Shown here piece after piece: positions 9,415 through 16,118 of a stretch of DNA of 64,000 nucleotides (positions are counted from its first letter, which is position 1; every line of letters starts with the position of its first letter). The stretch is taken from the NCBI GenBank assembly GCA_018242525.1, contig JAFEBS010000034.1, forward strand, positions 1-64,000, given 5' to 3'. The stretch comes from Planctomycetota bacterium (GTDB taxonomy: Bacteria > Planctomycetota > Planctomycetia > Planctomycetales > Planctomycetaceae). The position numbers were made by a program, and so were the translations under genes. The notes under the pieces are model-generated. The model was not told the DNA's origin and made no database searches. It worked only from the letters and a program-made list of their open reading frames with translations.

Positions 9415-9975
9415 GTGAAAAAGCGGTCCCAATTGCTAATCGTCGCGATCACCAGTGCCCTGGCCTTTGGCCTGGGCGTGTCTGCCAGCCAGCAGACAGA
9501 GCCGGAATCCAACTTTGCCAATGACGTTATTGACCTGGGGATGGTCGTCAGCGACATTGACAAGTCGTTGACGTTCTACAAGGACGTGCTTGGGTTTCAG
9601 GAAGTTCCTGGGTTCAAGGTCCCCGGGCAATTTGCCGTCGATTCCGGTCTGGCAAACAAGTTGGAACTGGATGTGCATGTCCTGGTCCTGGGCACGGGCG
9701 AAAAGGCCACCAAACTGAAGCTGATGCAGTTCAAGAAATCCCCGGGGGCCCGTGTGGATAACACATTCATTCATTCTTCGTACGGATACCGTTACCTGAC
9801 TCTCAGCGTCAAAGACGTGAACGCGGCTGTCGCCCGTGCGGAAAAACACGGGGCGAAGCCAATTGCCAAGTGCCCGGTTCCGCTGCCGGAAGGATTTCCC
9901 GCCGGGCTGGCGCTGGCCAACTATCGGGATCCCGATGGCAACCTGATCGAACTGGTCGGCCCGTGGAAGCAGTAA
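9415..9975 (+). CDS. Exported VOC (glyoxalase/bleomycin-resistance fold) protein
   Basis: A 186-aa protein with a signal peptide (KKRSQLLIVAITSALAFGLG) followed by a vicinal-oxygen-chelate domain. The fold is shown by LGMVVSDIDKSLTFYKDVLGF at the N-terminal module, and by YLTLSVKDVNAAVARAEKHGA with YRDPDGNLIELVGPW at the C-terminal module. The final Glu of NLIELVG is the usual metal ligand position. The reaction is unknown. The start is GTG 9415 with a strong GAAGGAAG ribosome site at 9401-9408. Secretion is unusual for glyoxalase-fold proteins but is predicted clearly here. Confidence 0.85.
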   Translation: MKKRSQLLIVAITSALAFGLGVSASQQTEPESNFANDVIDLGMVVSDIDKSLTFYKDVLGFQEVPGFKVPGQFAVDSGLANKLELDVHVLVLGTGEKATKLKLMQFKKSPGARVDNTFIHSSYGYRYLTLSVKDVNAAVARAEKHGAKPIAKCPVPLPEGFPAGLALANYRDPDGNLIELVGPWKQ

Positions 9976-10027
9976 CTGTTGAGCTCGTGGCAGACGGACT
10001 CAAAAGCGATTCACGGAAGGGATTCTG

Positions 10028-11821
10028 GTGGGGAATCAGTGGCTGATGGCGGTCTTTCGAAGCGGCTGCGCGGGGGTGTTCCTGTCAGTCGCTGTTGCTG
10101 TCCGCGCAGAACGCCCCGTGGCAGAATCGCTGCAGGTCCAAACATCTGCTTCGAAAGAGTCTGTTCCCCAGTCACCAGGCGAGTTCTTGCAGAAGCAGTT
10201 CATCGGTCCCTGGGGAAGACAATTGCAAACGCTGACAACCGCGGTGATTTTCCCCCGTCGACCTGCGTCCAGTCGGTCATTCAGTCCGCTGCGGCAAATC
10301 GTGCTCCTTGGCGGTGATCGATTCACGGCGGAAGTGATCGGATGGGAGAACGAATCGATCGAATTGCTGCTGGCCGGCGGACAACATGTTTCCGTTTCGC
10401 GTGCGGCGGTCGTGTCGATTTCAGTTCCCACCGGTGAACTTGAGCAACTCTATGAGTCCTTCGAAGGAACCGGGATGCTGGAGCCGAGCGGCAATCCCCT
10501 GGTAACGCGTTCCGCCATGGACGACACTTTGCGGGACCCGCGCCAATCCGCGAGTGGAGCACGCAGCCTGCGTCTGGGGGCGGTGCCCGTCACTTACACG
10601 TTGCAGGGTCTGGAAGAAAGTCGAGTTCAGTTTTGGTTCCGAGTCGATGAAGTTTCGCCGCCCGCTGCTGAGTTGCAGGTTCAGTTCGATTTCCAGGGTG
10701 ATGCCGATGCGGCGTGGAGTCTGCGAGCCGCAGGACGTCGCGCCGGCATGTCCATCCCGGGTCAGGTGTCCGAACGGATGCCGGTGGTGATTCTAAAACC
10801 CGGCTGGCACTGCCTGGTGGCTGTGTTTGGGAATGATCGCTCGTTTTGCAGCGTCGATGATTCGCTGGTCGCAACGACGTCCCGGTCCCCGGGAAAACTG
10901 CGAGGGCTGCGACTGAGTGCGCAGGGAGAAGCCTGGGTGGATGATCTGATCGTCAGCCAGGTTCAGGAACCGCAATTGCCGATCATTCGACCATCCACTC
11001 AGGATGATTGCGTGGCGTTTCATGACGGAACTCTGCTGTTTGGACGCGTGAAACGGGTCACCGCCGAGCAGATCGTTCTCGCCGGCCAGGCCGAAGACCG
11101 CACGGTTTCGTGGCGCCAAGTCGATCGAATTGTGACGCGGCAGGTGGATCGGACGGTTTCCGGGCACCCCAGTCAAACCGGGTTGTGGGCGAGTTTTGAG
11201 TTTCAGGCCAGTGTCGATCGTCCCCGGCAACCCAGTGATCGCATGGAAGCCACGATCACAGACATCAATCGCGATTTCGTGAAGGTCTCTCACCCCTGGC
11301 TGGGCGAGTTCGCGATTGGCTGGAACCGAATTGTCAAAATTGAGCCGCAGTCGTTTGGCAGGCGCCTGGTGGTCGATGGCCGCCAGATGCACCTGGGCGA
11401 TGCAATCCGCGACGACTTCCAGCGGCCCGTTCCGGATGGAACCGAATGGATCGCCAGTGTTGACACAACCACCACGTCCATTTCCAGTGAGACCCAAGTC
11501 TGGCTGATTCTGGATGTGACGGAGGTGGAACCCGCGAGCCTGGAGACTCCACCCGCCAGTCCATTCCTCAAGGATCTGCGATCTGGAAAGCTGTTGACCG
11601 AGTTAACCGTGAACGAGCATCCACTGGGCAGTTTGAACGCGCGCCTCAGATTCAATGCACCGACAGGTCATCCGCAGCGACTTCGCATGCTGGTACCTCG
11701 AGCCAGTTGGAATCCAGGTCCCAATGTCATCAAGCTTTACCAGATTCCACTGAAGGAATCGGGGACTGTGTTCGACAACTGTGAGGTGTCGAATCTGCGC
11801 CTTGAATTCGTCACGCCATGA
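10028..11821 (+). CDS. Large exported protein of unknown function with Sm-like strand motifs
   Basis: A 597-aa protein that I cannot assign to a named family. An N-terminal signal segment (VFLSVAVAVRA) predicts export. Three segments share the pattern of a short beta barrel, reading roughly L-x-D/G-x-G-x-x-x-G-x-V-x-x-x-x-x-x-I-x-L: near residue 100 (LLGGDRFTAEVIGW), near 340 (FHDGTLLFGRVKRV) and near 440-460 (RLVVDGRQMHLGDAI). Between the first two, FWFRVDEV and VDDLIVSQVQEP resemble a concanavalin-like lectin/jelly-roll sheet. Many planctomycete surface proteins combine such elements; that comparison is inference. The start is GTG 10028 with GGAAGGGA upstream. It stands 52 bases after the VOC gene on the same strand. 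Confidence 0.7.
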   Translation: MGNQWLMAVFRSGCAGVFLSVAVAVRAERPVAESLQVQTSASKESVPQSPGEFLQKQFIGPWGRQLQTLTTAVIFPRRPASSRSFSPLRQIVLLGGDRFTAEVIGWENESIELLLAGGQHVSVSRAAVVSISVPTGELEQLYESFEGTGMLEPSGNPLVTRSAMDDTLRDPRQSASGARSLRLGAVPVTYTLQGLEESRVQFWFRVDEVSPPAAELQVQFDFQGDADAAWSLRAAGRRAGMSIPGQVSERMPVVILKPGWHCLVAVFGNDRSFCSVDDSLVATTSRSPGKLRGLRLSAQGEAWVDDLIVSQVQEPQLPIIRPSTQDDCVAFHDGTLLFGRVKRVTAEQIVLAGQAEDRTVSWRQVDRIVTRQVDRTVSGHPSQTGLWASFEFQASVDRPRQPSDRMEATITDINRDFVKVSHPWLGEFAIGWNRIVKIEPQSFGRRLVVDGRQMHLGDAIRDDFQRPVPDGTEWIASVDTTTTSISSETQVWLILDVTEVEPASLETPPASPFLKDLRSGKLLTELTVNEHPLGSLNARLRFNAPTGHPQRLRMLVPRASWNPGPNVIKLYQIPLKESGTVFDNCEVSNLRLEFVTP

Positions 11822-11822
11822 G

Positions 11823-11848
11823 GGCTTTGCCCAACAAAGGGTCTGACC
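11823..11848. mobile_element. Partial end of the MITE-like repeat (family B)
   Basis: The sequence GGCTTTGCCCAACAAAGGGT matches the terminal inverted repeat of the ~100-bp element found complete at 17014, 21005 and 24172. Only one end is present here, directly after the stop codon of the preceding gene. Confidence 0.55.
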
Positions 11849-12185
11849 TGTCAAAGAACATGATTTGGTAATCGAGACCGTCGTATCCGAACCGCCTGTC
11901 GATCAGTGTCACAACTGCGCCCGACAGAACCGGTGTGCGCCGCGTCGGTTGGCTGGGGTCGAGTCTTCGAGCCCCCAGTTTTGAAAATGGCACTGTGGGC
12001 GGTCTAAAGCGACCGACCACAGCCAGGGTTCTCACAGAGACACAGGGGCACGGAGAATCCGCAGAACGGCACCGAGGGCGGCCAGAATGCGGTTCATTCT
12101 CAACTTCGCCCGAGATTGTTTTTGCCCATCGCCTGTCACAAGCGCGCCCGACGAAACCGGCGACCTGGAACCTCTCTGACACGAG
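11849..12185. other. Gene-free stretch with repeat debris
   Basis: No reading frame here has a coding look in any frame. A segment at about 12030-12060 contains CACAGAGACACAGGGGCACG, a low-complexity sequence similar in type to the CACGCAGAGGAAACACAGG stretch at about 3484. The region separates the exported-protein gene from the integrase fragment and probably represents decayed sequence. Confidence 0.4.
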
Positions 12186-12215
12186 TGTGAGCCGCAAGGC
12201 GCTAGCCGCGGGTGT
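12186..12215. repeat. Family A repeat fragment next to the integrase remnant
   Basis: GTGAGCCGCAAGGCGCTAGC is the inner unit of family A (copies at 66-178 and 3229-3379). It ends a few bases before the stop codon of the truncated integrase frame and so marks the breakpoint where the rest of that gene is missing. Confidence 0.65.
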
Positions 12216-12219
12216 CTTC

Positions 12220-12561
12220 TCAATCGTCACAAAAGAACCGGCGGTCAGCGGCGTAGTCGATCAGGTCCTGCGTGACAATTCCGGAGCGACCGGAAGTTCG
12301 CTCCTGTTCCGCCATTTCACCGAGTTTACGCCGAATGTCGGCAAGTTCGGGAAGAGCGATTTCCCGGACCGATCTCGCATAGAACTCGATGGCCCGAACG
12401 GCCTGCAATCGCTGCCAGGCGACTTTGCCATGCGATTTTAAGGTCTTCAGAAAGTCGACGACACGATCGTAATCGACGGGAACGGTCTGATCATCAGCCC
12501 GTTTCAATCGGGCCGCAGACTGAGACATCCAACGCGGGAACCAAGTCTCGTCGGCGGCCAC
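12220..12561 (-). pseudogene. Truncated integron-integrase-like fragment (N-terminal part)
   Basis: A 113-aa frame with WFPRWMSQSAARLKRAD, VDFLKTLKSHGKVAWQRLQA, VRAIEFYARSV and IRRKLGEMAEQERT. From memory this resembles the extra N-terminal region of planctomycete IntI-like tyrosine recombinases, where P-x-W-Q-R-L-Q-A-V-R-A is typical; I could not run a search. The catalytic core with the R-H-R-Y residues is absent: the frame stops after FFCDD close to a family A repeat. The start is GTG 12561 with GGGAAGG upstream. Its placement is that of an integron integrase, on the minus strand with its 5' end about 200 bases from an attI-like site and facing away from a plus-strand cassette array. Context raises confidence more than the sequence alone does. 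Confidence 0.6.
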
Positions 12562-12889
12562 GAGCCGCGCCTTCCCAACGATCTCGCGCAGTCATCGAAC
12601 GCTCATTAGTCGCCTCATTTCGGTGCGGAGGGGTCGAAATGCAACGCATCGCGTCCAATATGGGATTGTCCGCGATGATCGCAAGGTTTTGGTTGAAAAC
12701 ACACGATGATCGCGGATAATCCCTCCAGGCGCGGAATATCCGCGATCAACGTGATAAAAAGTAGTTCGGCTCTGACTGGTATCAGAAGTGGTGTCTCGTC
12801 TCCCATGGTACTTTGTGTTCCTGCTCTGATGTGGAGTCTCGCCACCAGACACCATTCAAAAACCGGCGATACAACCTCGGGAGAAGGCC
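12562..12889. other. attI-like region between integrase fragment and first cassette gene
   Basis: The core site GTTCGGC lies at 12764-12770 and matches the cores at 14504-14510 and 15278-15284. Upstream of it are two direct repeats GATGATCGC at 12674-12682 and 12705-12713, 31 bases apart (about three helical turns). There is also an 11-base inverted repeat GATCGCGGATA/TATCCGCGATC at 12708-12718 and 12737-12747. Such repeats next to the core are the expected arrangement of accessory integrase-binding sites; that role is inferred. From 12771 on the sequence belongs to cassette 1 and is the untranslated leader of its gene. Confidence 0.6.
12708..12747. promoter_or_regulatory. Inverted repeat beside the attI-like core
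   Basis: Perfect 11-base arms (12708-12718, 12737-12747) spaced by 18 bases, plus the palindrome GCGATGATCGC at 12672-12682. They may be integrase or repressor binding sites controlling the integrase and cassette promoters. Confidence 0.5.
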
Positions 12890-13402
12890 GTGAATGAATC
12901 GGGCGGCAGCACGGATGCAGTGCTGATCGTCGAGCGTGCAAATGGTCGAATTCGGTACCCGATCCAACTTGCTGAATGGAACCTCTACGAGGACGAAAGG
13001 GGTGAACCGCATTTTTACCTCCGGGTTGACACCGACCTCCCTATCCGTGAAGCGGGTCAACCATCGCGAGATGAATGGTGGGATAACAATGATCGTCCCT
13101 GGTGGAGCCTAAGTATTATTCAACACGGACTGCGGACGTCATCGATTGTCCCCGGTACTCAGTTTACGCTGCCGATTGGATATGATGAGTCACGCGGTGA
13201 TTACTTGACAAACATCCTCTTTGACTGTGTTCACCAACAATCTGACAATAACACCATTGCCATTCTCGCTGTCGACGGAGACTGTCTTCTCGTTCATATG
13301 GAAGGGCAAACAATTCACGAAACCTTTCACGACGGACCGATCACCACTCACACATATGCGAAACTGATAGCGGAAGGTTGGTTCACGCGATCAGAATCCT
13401 GA
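12890..13402 (+). CDS. Cassette 1 gene: orphan 170-aa protein
   Basis: A 170-aa soluble protein with no family I recognise. It has no signal peptide or membrane segment, is rich in acidic and aromatic residues (RDEWWDNNDRPWWSLSI), and shows beta-strand-like alternation (IAILAVDGDCLLVHMEG). The start is GTG 12890 with GAGAAGG immediately upstream. The gene fills a 769-base unit bounded by the GTTCGGC core at 12764 and the attC-like site at 13432-13539, exactly the layout of an integron cassette. Orphan genes of this size are typical cassette cargo. Its A+T content looks higher than that of neighbouring chromosomal genes, consistent with a foreign origin. Confidence 0.7.
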   Translation: MNESGGSTDAVLIVERANGRIRYPIQLAEWNLYEDERGEPHFYLRVDTDLPIREAGQPSRDEWWDNNDRPWWSLSIIQHGLRTSSIVPGTQFTLPIGYDESRGDYLTNILFDCVHQQSDNNTIAILAVDGDCLLVHMEGQTIHETFHDGPITTHTYAKLIAEGWFTRSES

Positions 13403-13431
13403 TCACGGAGCGAGCAGTTCGTCGTTGTCGG

Positions 13432-13539
13432 GCCGAACCAGTCGGTCAACTTGACCCGCAGCTGGTGGTGGCTCACAGTGTTGGCGTGTTGATTGGAAGC
13501 CCGCTCTTGTTCGCGGGCAAGTTACCTTGGTCGTTGAAC
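13432..13539 (+). other. attC-like recombination site 1
   Basis: The R'' box GCCGAAC (13432-13438) is the exact reverse complement of the core GTTCGGC that begins this cassette at 12764. A 9-base spacer follows, then arm AACTTGACCCGC (13448-13459). The opposite arm GCGGGCAAGTT (13513-13523) pairs over 11 bases, leaving a single extrahelical A at 13454. A matching 9-base spacer and the next core GTTGAAC (13533-13539) complete it. Equal spacers, complementary boxes and one unpaired base on one strand are hallmarks of attC sites folded for IntI. Confidence 0.75.
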
Positions 13540-13620
13540 TTAACCGCTTCGTTGGAGCGTGTACCGCAATCGCTTGAGTTGTGAGTCTCTCCGTCACCAA
13601 CGAGTTGCTGGTCGCTGTGT

Positions 13621-13872
13621 TTGGTGAGCAACCGACAACGTCAGCAGTTCCTGCAGGCGTATCAGGAACTGGTCCCCGCCGTCGCTCCCGGGGAACCGCC
13701 GGCGACCGCAGATCCTGCCATGCCCGCCAATGGTTCGGAGACGGAGTTCACGGTGTTGAGTTGTCCCCACTGTGGCGCGCGGATGAACTTCATCGCCACC
13801 CGGTGGCGCGACGGCTGGTCGATCATCAAGACGGACGTCCACCGGCCCCGCTGGTATCTCGATGGATCCTGA
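13621..13872 (+). pseudogene. Cassette 2: C-terminal remnant of an IS91-like transposase (tentative)
   Basis: An 83-aa frame without a ribosome site (TTG 13621 or GTG 13624). It begins VSNRQRQQFLQAYQEL, which resembles the xLLSNRxR...L segment of IS91-family transposases. It then shows a half zinc ribbon SCPHCGARM and ends RPRWYLDGS. The catalytic HUH/Tyr regions are absent, so if the match is right this is only the 3' end of the gene. It sits inside the unit bounded by the cores at 13533 and 14243. Alternative: an unrelated small zinc-binding cassette protein. The family match is from memory. Confidence 0.4.
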
Positions 13873-14174
13873 CTTCATGCGTCACAGCCTGTTCCACCGC
13901 AAGATCCACCGACCTCGCCGGTCCCTCCCGCGAGCGACTCGTCGCTGCGCAGCACTGGAACACGAGACCGATCAATCGCACTTTGCCATCCCAGACCGGG
14001 GATGTCCGTCAGGAATCCGTGGCACGATCGATACGACCGTACGTAGTTCCCGCGATCGAAAGCTGACAAAATCCGTGACACCATTGTCCGAGCCGTGTAC
14101 AGTAACGGCACTGACAGGGAATGGCCGCGATTGATTCCGCATACGCCCATTCCTCCAACCCACGAAGCGGAAAA
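13873..14174. other. Gene-free remainder of cassette 2
   Basis: Several overlapping open frames exist on both strands, but none has a ribosome site, domain or plausible composition. The stretch is most likely decayed sequence between the transposase-like remnant and the next attC-like site. Confidence 0.4.
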
Positions 14175-14249
14175 GTTCAACGGACGATCTATCCGGCATT
14201 GTCCGGCTTTCGGGCCGGACAATGCCGGATAGATCGCAATGCGTTATGC
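14175..14249 (+). other. attC-like recombination site 2 with perfect 23-bp stem
   Basis: The R'' box GTTCAAC (14175-14181) is the exact reverse complement of the core GTTGAAC that starts cassette 2 at 13533. Next come perfect 23-base inverted arms (14185-14207 and 14214-14236) around a 6-base loop, then the core GTTATGC (14243-14249). The stem is cleaner than in typical attC sites, with no extrahelical base, so strand choice would depend on the spacers (3 bases on the left, 6 on the right). As an alternative it could serve as a transcription terminator. Confidence 0.7.
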
Positions 14250-14280
14250 GGCAACACAACGATCACCTAAAAGGTGGGCC

Positions 14281-14493
14281 ATGCACATTATCGCCATGCC
14301 ACCGCCACCATCTGCTGATGGCTGTTTTGCCCTCGCGGCCGTCTATGCTCTACTCGCTTCTGGCGTTTGCTGGATCGCAATCCGTCGGCGGCGCTCAGTC
14401 CCAAATGCACACCGATTCATCACGTGGGTTCCTGCATCGAGAGGCCGCATAACAATGTGTTGCACCCGAGCGGCGGCCGGGTGCGTGCCCTGA
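14281..14493 (+). CDS. Cassette 3: putative 70-aa single-span membrane peptide
   Basis: ATG 14281 follows the ribosome-site-like AAAGGTGGG at 14269-14277. The product starts MHIIAMPPPPSADG and has one hydrophobic stretch (CFALAAVYALLASGVCWIAI), then a basic segment (RRRR). The frame ends inside the attC-like site that follows. The whole cassette is only 261 bases (cores at 14243 and 14504), so this is the only gene-sized frame on the plus strand. Small membrane proteins are common in cassette arrays. A shadow frame ending in the R'' box is possible, so the assignment is modest. Confidence 0.5.
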   Translation: MHIIAMPPPPSADGCFALAAVYALLASGVCWIAIRRRRSVPNAHRFITWVPASRGRITMCCTRAAAGCVP

Positions 14494-14510
14494 AATCCAT
14501 GTCGTTCGGC
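14447..14510 (+). other. attC-like recombination site 3
   Basis: The R'' box GCATAAC (14447-14453) is the exact reverse complement of the core GTTATGC that starts cassette 3 at 14243. Inner arms GCACCCG (14462-14468) and CGGGTGC (14478-14484) pair. The site ends with core GTTCGGC (14504-14510), preceded by GTC as in site 4. Spacers are unequal (8 and 19 bases), so the 3' half carries extra unpaired bases. Confidence 0.65.
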
Positions 14511-14520
14511 AGAGGTGGCG

Positions 14521-15183
14521 ATGAAACCGATAATCCTGGCAATGGTTTGTGGGCTGAGCGGGCTGGTTGCCCTGGCCGCTGACACGCCTGAGCCGATGCC
14601 CGTGAAACAGCCGGAGCTGCGACGCGAATTGCTCCGTCGAACGAAGGCAGACCAAGAAGCTCGCGAGGCCTGGGTCCAGTGGATGAAAGTCCGTGGATCA
14701 AGTGGCGTTGTGGTCCAGGCAACCCTCAGCAAGGAGGAGCAGGTCGAGTTGGAAGCAGTCACGGCCAAGATGAAAGCAGTCGATGAGGACAACACAAAGT
14801 GGCTCAAGGGCGTGGTCGAGAGGGGCGGGTGGCCAAGCAATACACAAGCGGGGAAGGACGGTGCGAACGCGGCTTGGCTCCTCGTCCAACACGCGGACTC
14901 CGACCCGAAATTCCAGCGTCGGTGTCTTGATCTGATGACCAAGCTGCCGAAGGACGAGGTATCGCAATCGAATCTGGCCTACTTGACCGACCGGGTGCTG
15001 CTGGCCGAGGGGAAAAAGCAACTGTATGGCACGCAGTTTACGTCTGTGGACGGCATGTGGAAGCCTCGGCCACTCGAAGATGAGGCCAACGTAGACAAGC
15101 GGCGCGCCGAGGTCGGGTTGCCGCCACTCGCCGAGTACAGCAGACTGCTCGAGCAGCAGTATGGTAATAGCCCCAAGAAATGA
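14521..15183 (+). CDS. Cassette 4: exported DUF6624-type protein
   Basis: A 220-aa protein with an N-terminal signal peptide (MKPIILAMVCGLSGLVALAA). The body matches what I know of the DUF6624 family: RRELLRRTKADQEAR, then GGWPSNTQAGKDGANAAWLLVQHAD, DPKFQRRCLDLM, and AYLTDRVLLAEGKKQLYGTQF. Family function is unknown; members are found scattered in many bacteria and in cassette arrays. ATG 14521 is chosen over GTG 14515 because AGAGGTGG directly precedes it and it begins the signal peptide. The gene starts 10 bases after the core GTTCGGC (14504-14510), so the ribosome site is at the very start of the cassette. Confidence 0.85.
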   Translation: MKPIILAMVCGLSGLVALAADTPEPMPVKQPELRRELLRRTKADQEAREAWVQWMKVRGSSGVVVQATLSKEEQVELEAVTAKMKAVDEDNTKWLKGVVERGGWPSNTQAGKDGANAAWLLVQHADSDPKFQRRCLDLMTKLPKDEVSQSNLAYLTDRVLLAEGKKQLYGTQFTSVDGMWKPRPLEDEANVDKRRAEVGLPPLAEYSRLLEQQYGNSPKK

Positions 15184-15188
15184 AACAA

Positions 15189-15284
15189 ACGCAACCGGAA
15201 AAGGCGGTCAACCGGAGCGGCGGACCCGGCGGTTGCAAAGAACAGAGGCCTTTGGCCGCCGCCCGGTTGCCTCGGTCGTTCGGC
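15189..15284 (+). other. attC-like recombination site 4
   Basis: Arms CAACCGGAGCGGCGG (15209-15223) and CCGCCGCCCGGTTG (15256-15269) pair with one extrahelical A at 15216. The 3' end GTCGTTCGGC (15275-15284) is identical to that of site 3. The R'' box is less clear: ACGCAAC at 15189-15195 keeps AAC but is not complementary to this cassette's GTTCGGC core, so this end has decayed or the box is misplaced. Confidence 0.55.
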
Positions 15285-15323
15285 AGGGTGAAATGCGTAT
15301 TCCGTTGCCAGTTGCCGTGGTCG
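15285..15323 (+). pseudogene. Cassette 5 remnant, cut off by a dispersed repeat
   Basis: After the core GTTCGGC there is AGGGTG and ATG 15293 opening MRIPLPVAVVV, which looks like the start of a signal peptide or membrane segment. At 15324 the sequence changes to a family E palindromic repeat. The gene is therefore lost after about ten codons, which sets the present right boundary of the array. Confidence 0.5.
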
Positions 15324-15354
15324 TGCTTCCATCGACACGGGGTCGGTGGAGAGC
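15324..15354. repeat. Dispersed palindromic repeat, family E, single inverted copy
   Basis: GACACGGGGTCGGTGGAGAG is the reverse complement of the unit present twice at 24470-24518 and 24541-24589, with one mismatch nearby. It forms the right-hand breakpoint of the cassette array. Confidence 0.7.
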
Positions 15355-15413
15355 GGGACGGCTGTTCTGCGTGACTTTAGAAAAACGCAGGGGGCACGGC
15401 TGCTGGGGCACCG

Positions 15414-15896
15414 TCAATCATCGGACAGTACACTGGACGACGCCATGTCGCGGCAATCCAGCCAGACCATGCCGCAGCCCCGGCAGGATTCGACGATGAT
15501 CAGATCGGGGCCGTAGCAGGGATGAATTCCCATGCCGCGGCGGCAGTGAGGGCAGCGTTTGCTGCCGCGGTGTTCGCCGACCAGGACGATCGGCTGCGAG
15601 GCGGCTTCACGAAATTCCGAGCGGCGGTTGCGCACGAACATCGCGAAGATTTCGTTCGTCATGAGCACTCCCTCGCACGCGGCGCAGTGCTCCACCTTCA
15701 ACCCGTCCATTGCAGCCAGGTAAAGGCGTCGACGGCAGCATGGGCAAAAGCAGCTTCCCGCCGGATTCATCGGGACAATCGTACGGCCGGAATCGTCCGG
15801 GACATCCACGAACCGGTACGCGCGGCAAATCTCGCAAATGACAATCGGACTGATTCCGTCCCACCCCAGCGGGATTTCGCAGTTGTGACAATTCAT
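15414..15896 (-). CDS. Zinc-ribbon protein of the zf-TFIIB type
   Basis: A 160-aa protein with several paired-cysteine knuckles: CHNC near residue 3 with CEIC near 36, CFCPCC near 70 with CAAC near 91, and CPHC near 134 with CRGC near 160 of the numbering from Met1. The last pair ends CRGCGMVWLDCRDM, and the middle one CAACEGVLMT, both matching the zf-TFIIB pattern C-x2-C-x-G-V/M-W-L. Function in this family is unknown; nucleic-acid binding is often assumed. It is soluble and starts at ATG 15896. A terminator hairpin lies upstream, so it has its own promoter. Confidence 0.75.
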   Translation of the reverse strand: MNCHNCEIPLGWDGISPIVICEICRAYRFVDVPDDSGRTIVPMNPAGSCFCPCCRRRLYLAAMDGLKVEHCAACEGVLMTNEIFAMFVRNRRSEFREAASQPIVLVGEHRGSKRCPHCRRGMGIHPCYGPDLIIVESCRGCGMVWLDCRDMASSSVLSDD

Positions 15897-15988
15897 CAGT
15901 CCGAATCCAAATCGGAAGTGGAAGTTTGGCCCACTTCGAACTTAGCTCGGAAACTTCCACGGTGCCGGCACGATGTGGAAAAAATGCA

Positions 15989-16016
15989 ACACCCCGCCGG
16001 TTGTCCGACGGGGTGT
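15989..16016 (-). terminator. Rho-independent terminator of the ThuA-domain gene
   Basis: Twelve-base arms ACACCCCGCCGG (15989-16000) and CCGACGGGGTGT (16005-16016) with one mismatch and a 4-base loop. On the minus strand the hairpin is followed by GCATTTTTTCC, a run of six T. It lies about 100 bases beyond the stop of the ThuA gene. Confidence 0.8.
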
Positions 16017-16118
16017 CTTGTGATGATGTCAGGGTTGATCCCGCTCGCAGGCTGGACTGGAACGTTTCTCACGCCCCGGGCCGATTGCCGGGAACTCTCC
16101 ATCGGACATCAATTCAGG

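Noticed and set aside
11811..12230. 139-aa minus-strand frame downstream of the exported protein gene
   Set aside because: It runs through a MITE end and a family A repeat and has no protein-like character.
12220..12561. Complete functional integrase
   Set aside because: Only 113 residues remain; the catalytic R-H-R-Y region is absent.
13581..14066. 161-aa plus-strand frame in cassette 2
   Set aside because: It overlaps the transposase-like frame in another register, with Arg/Pro/Ser-rich shadow composition.
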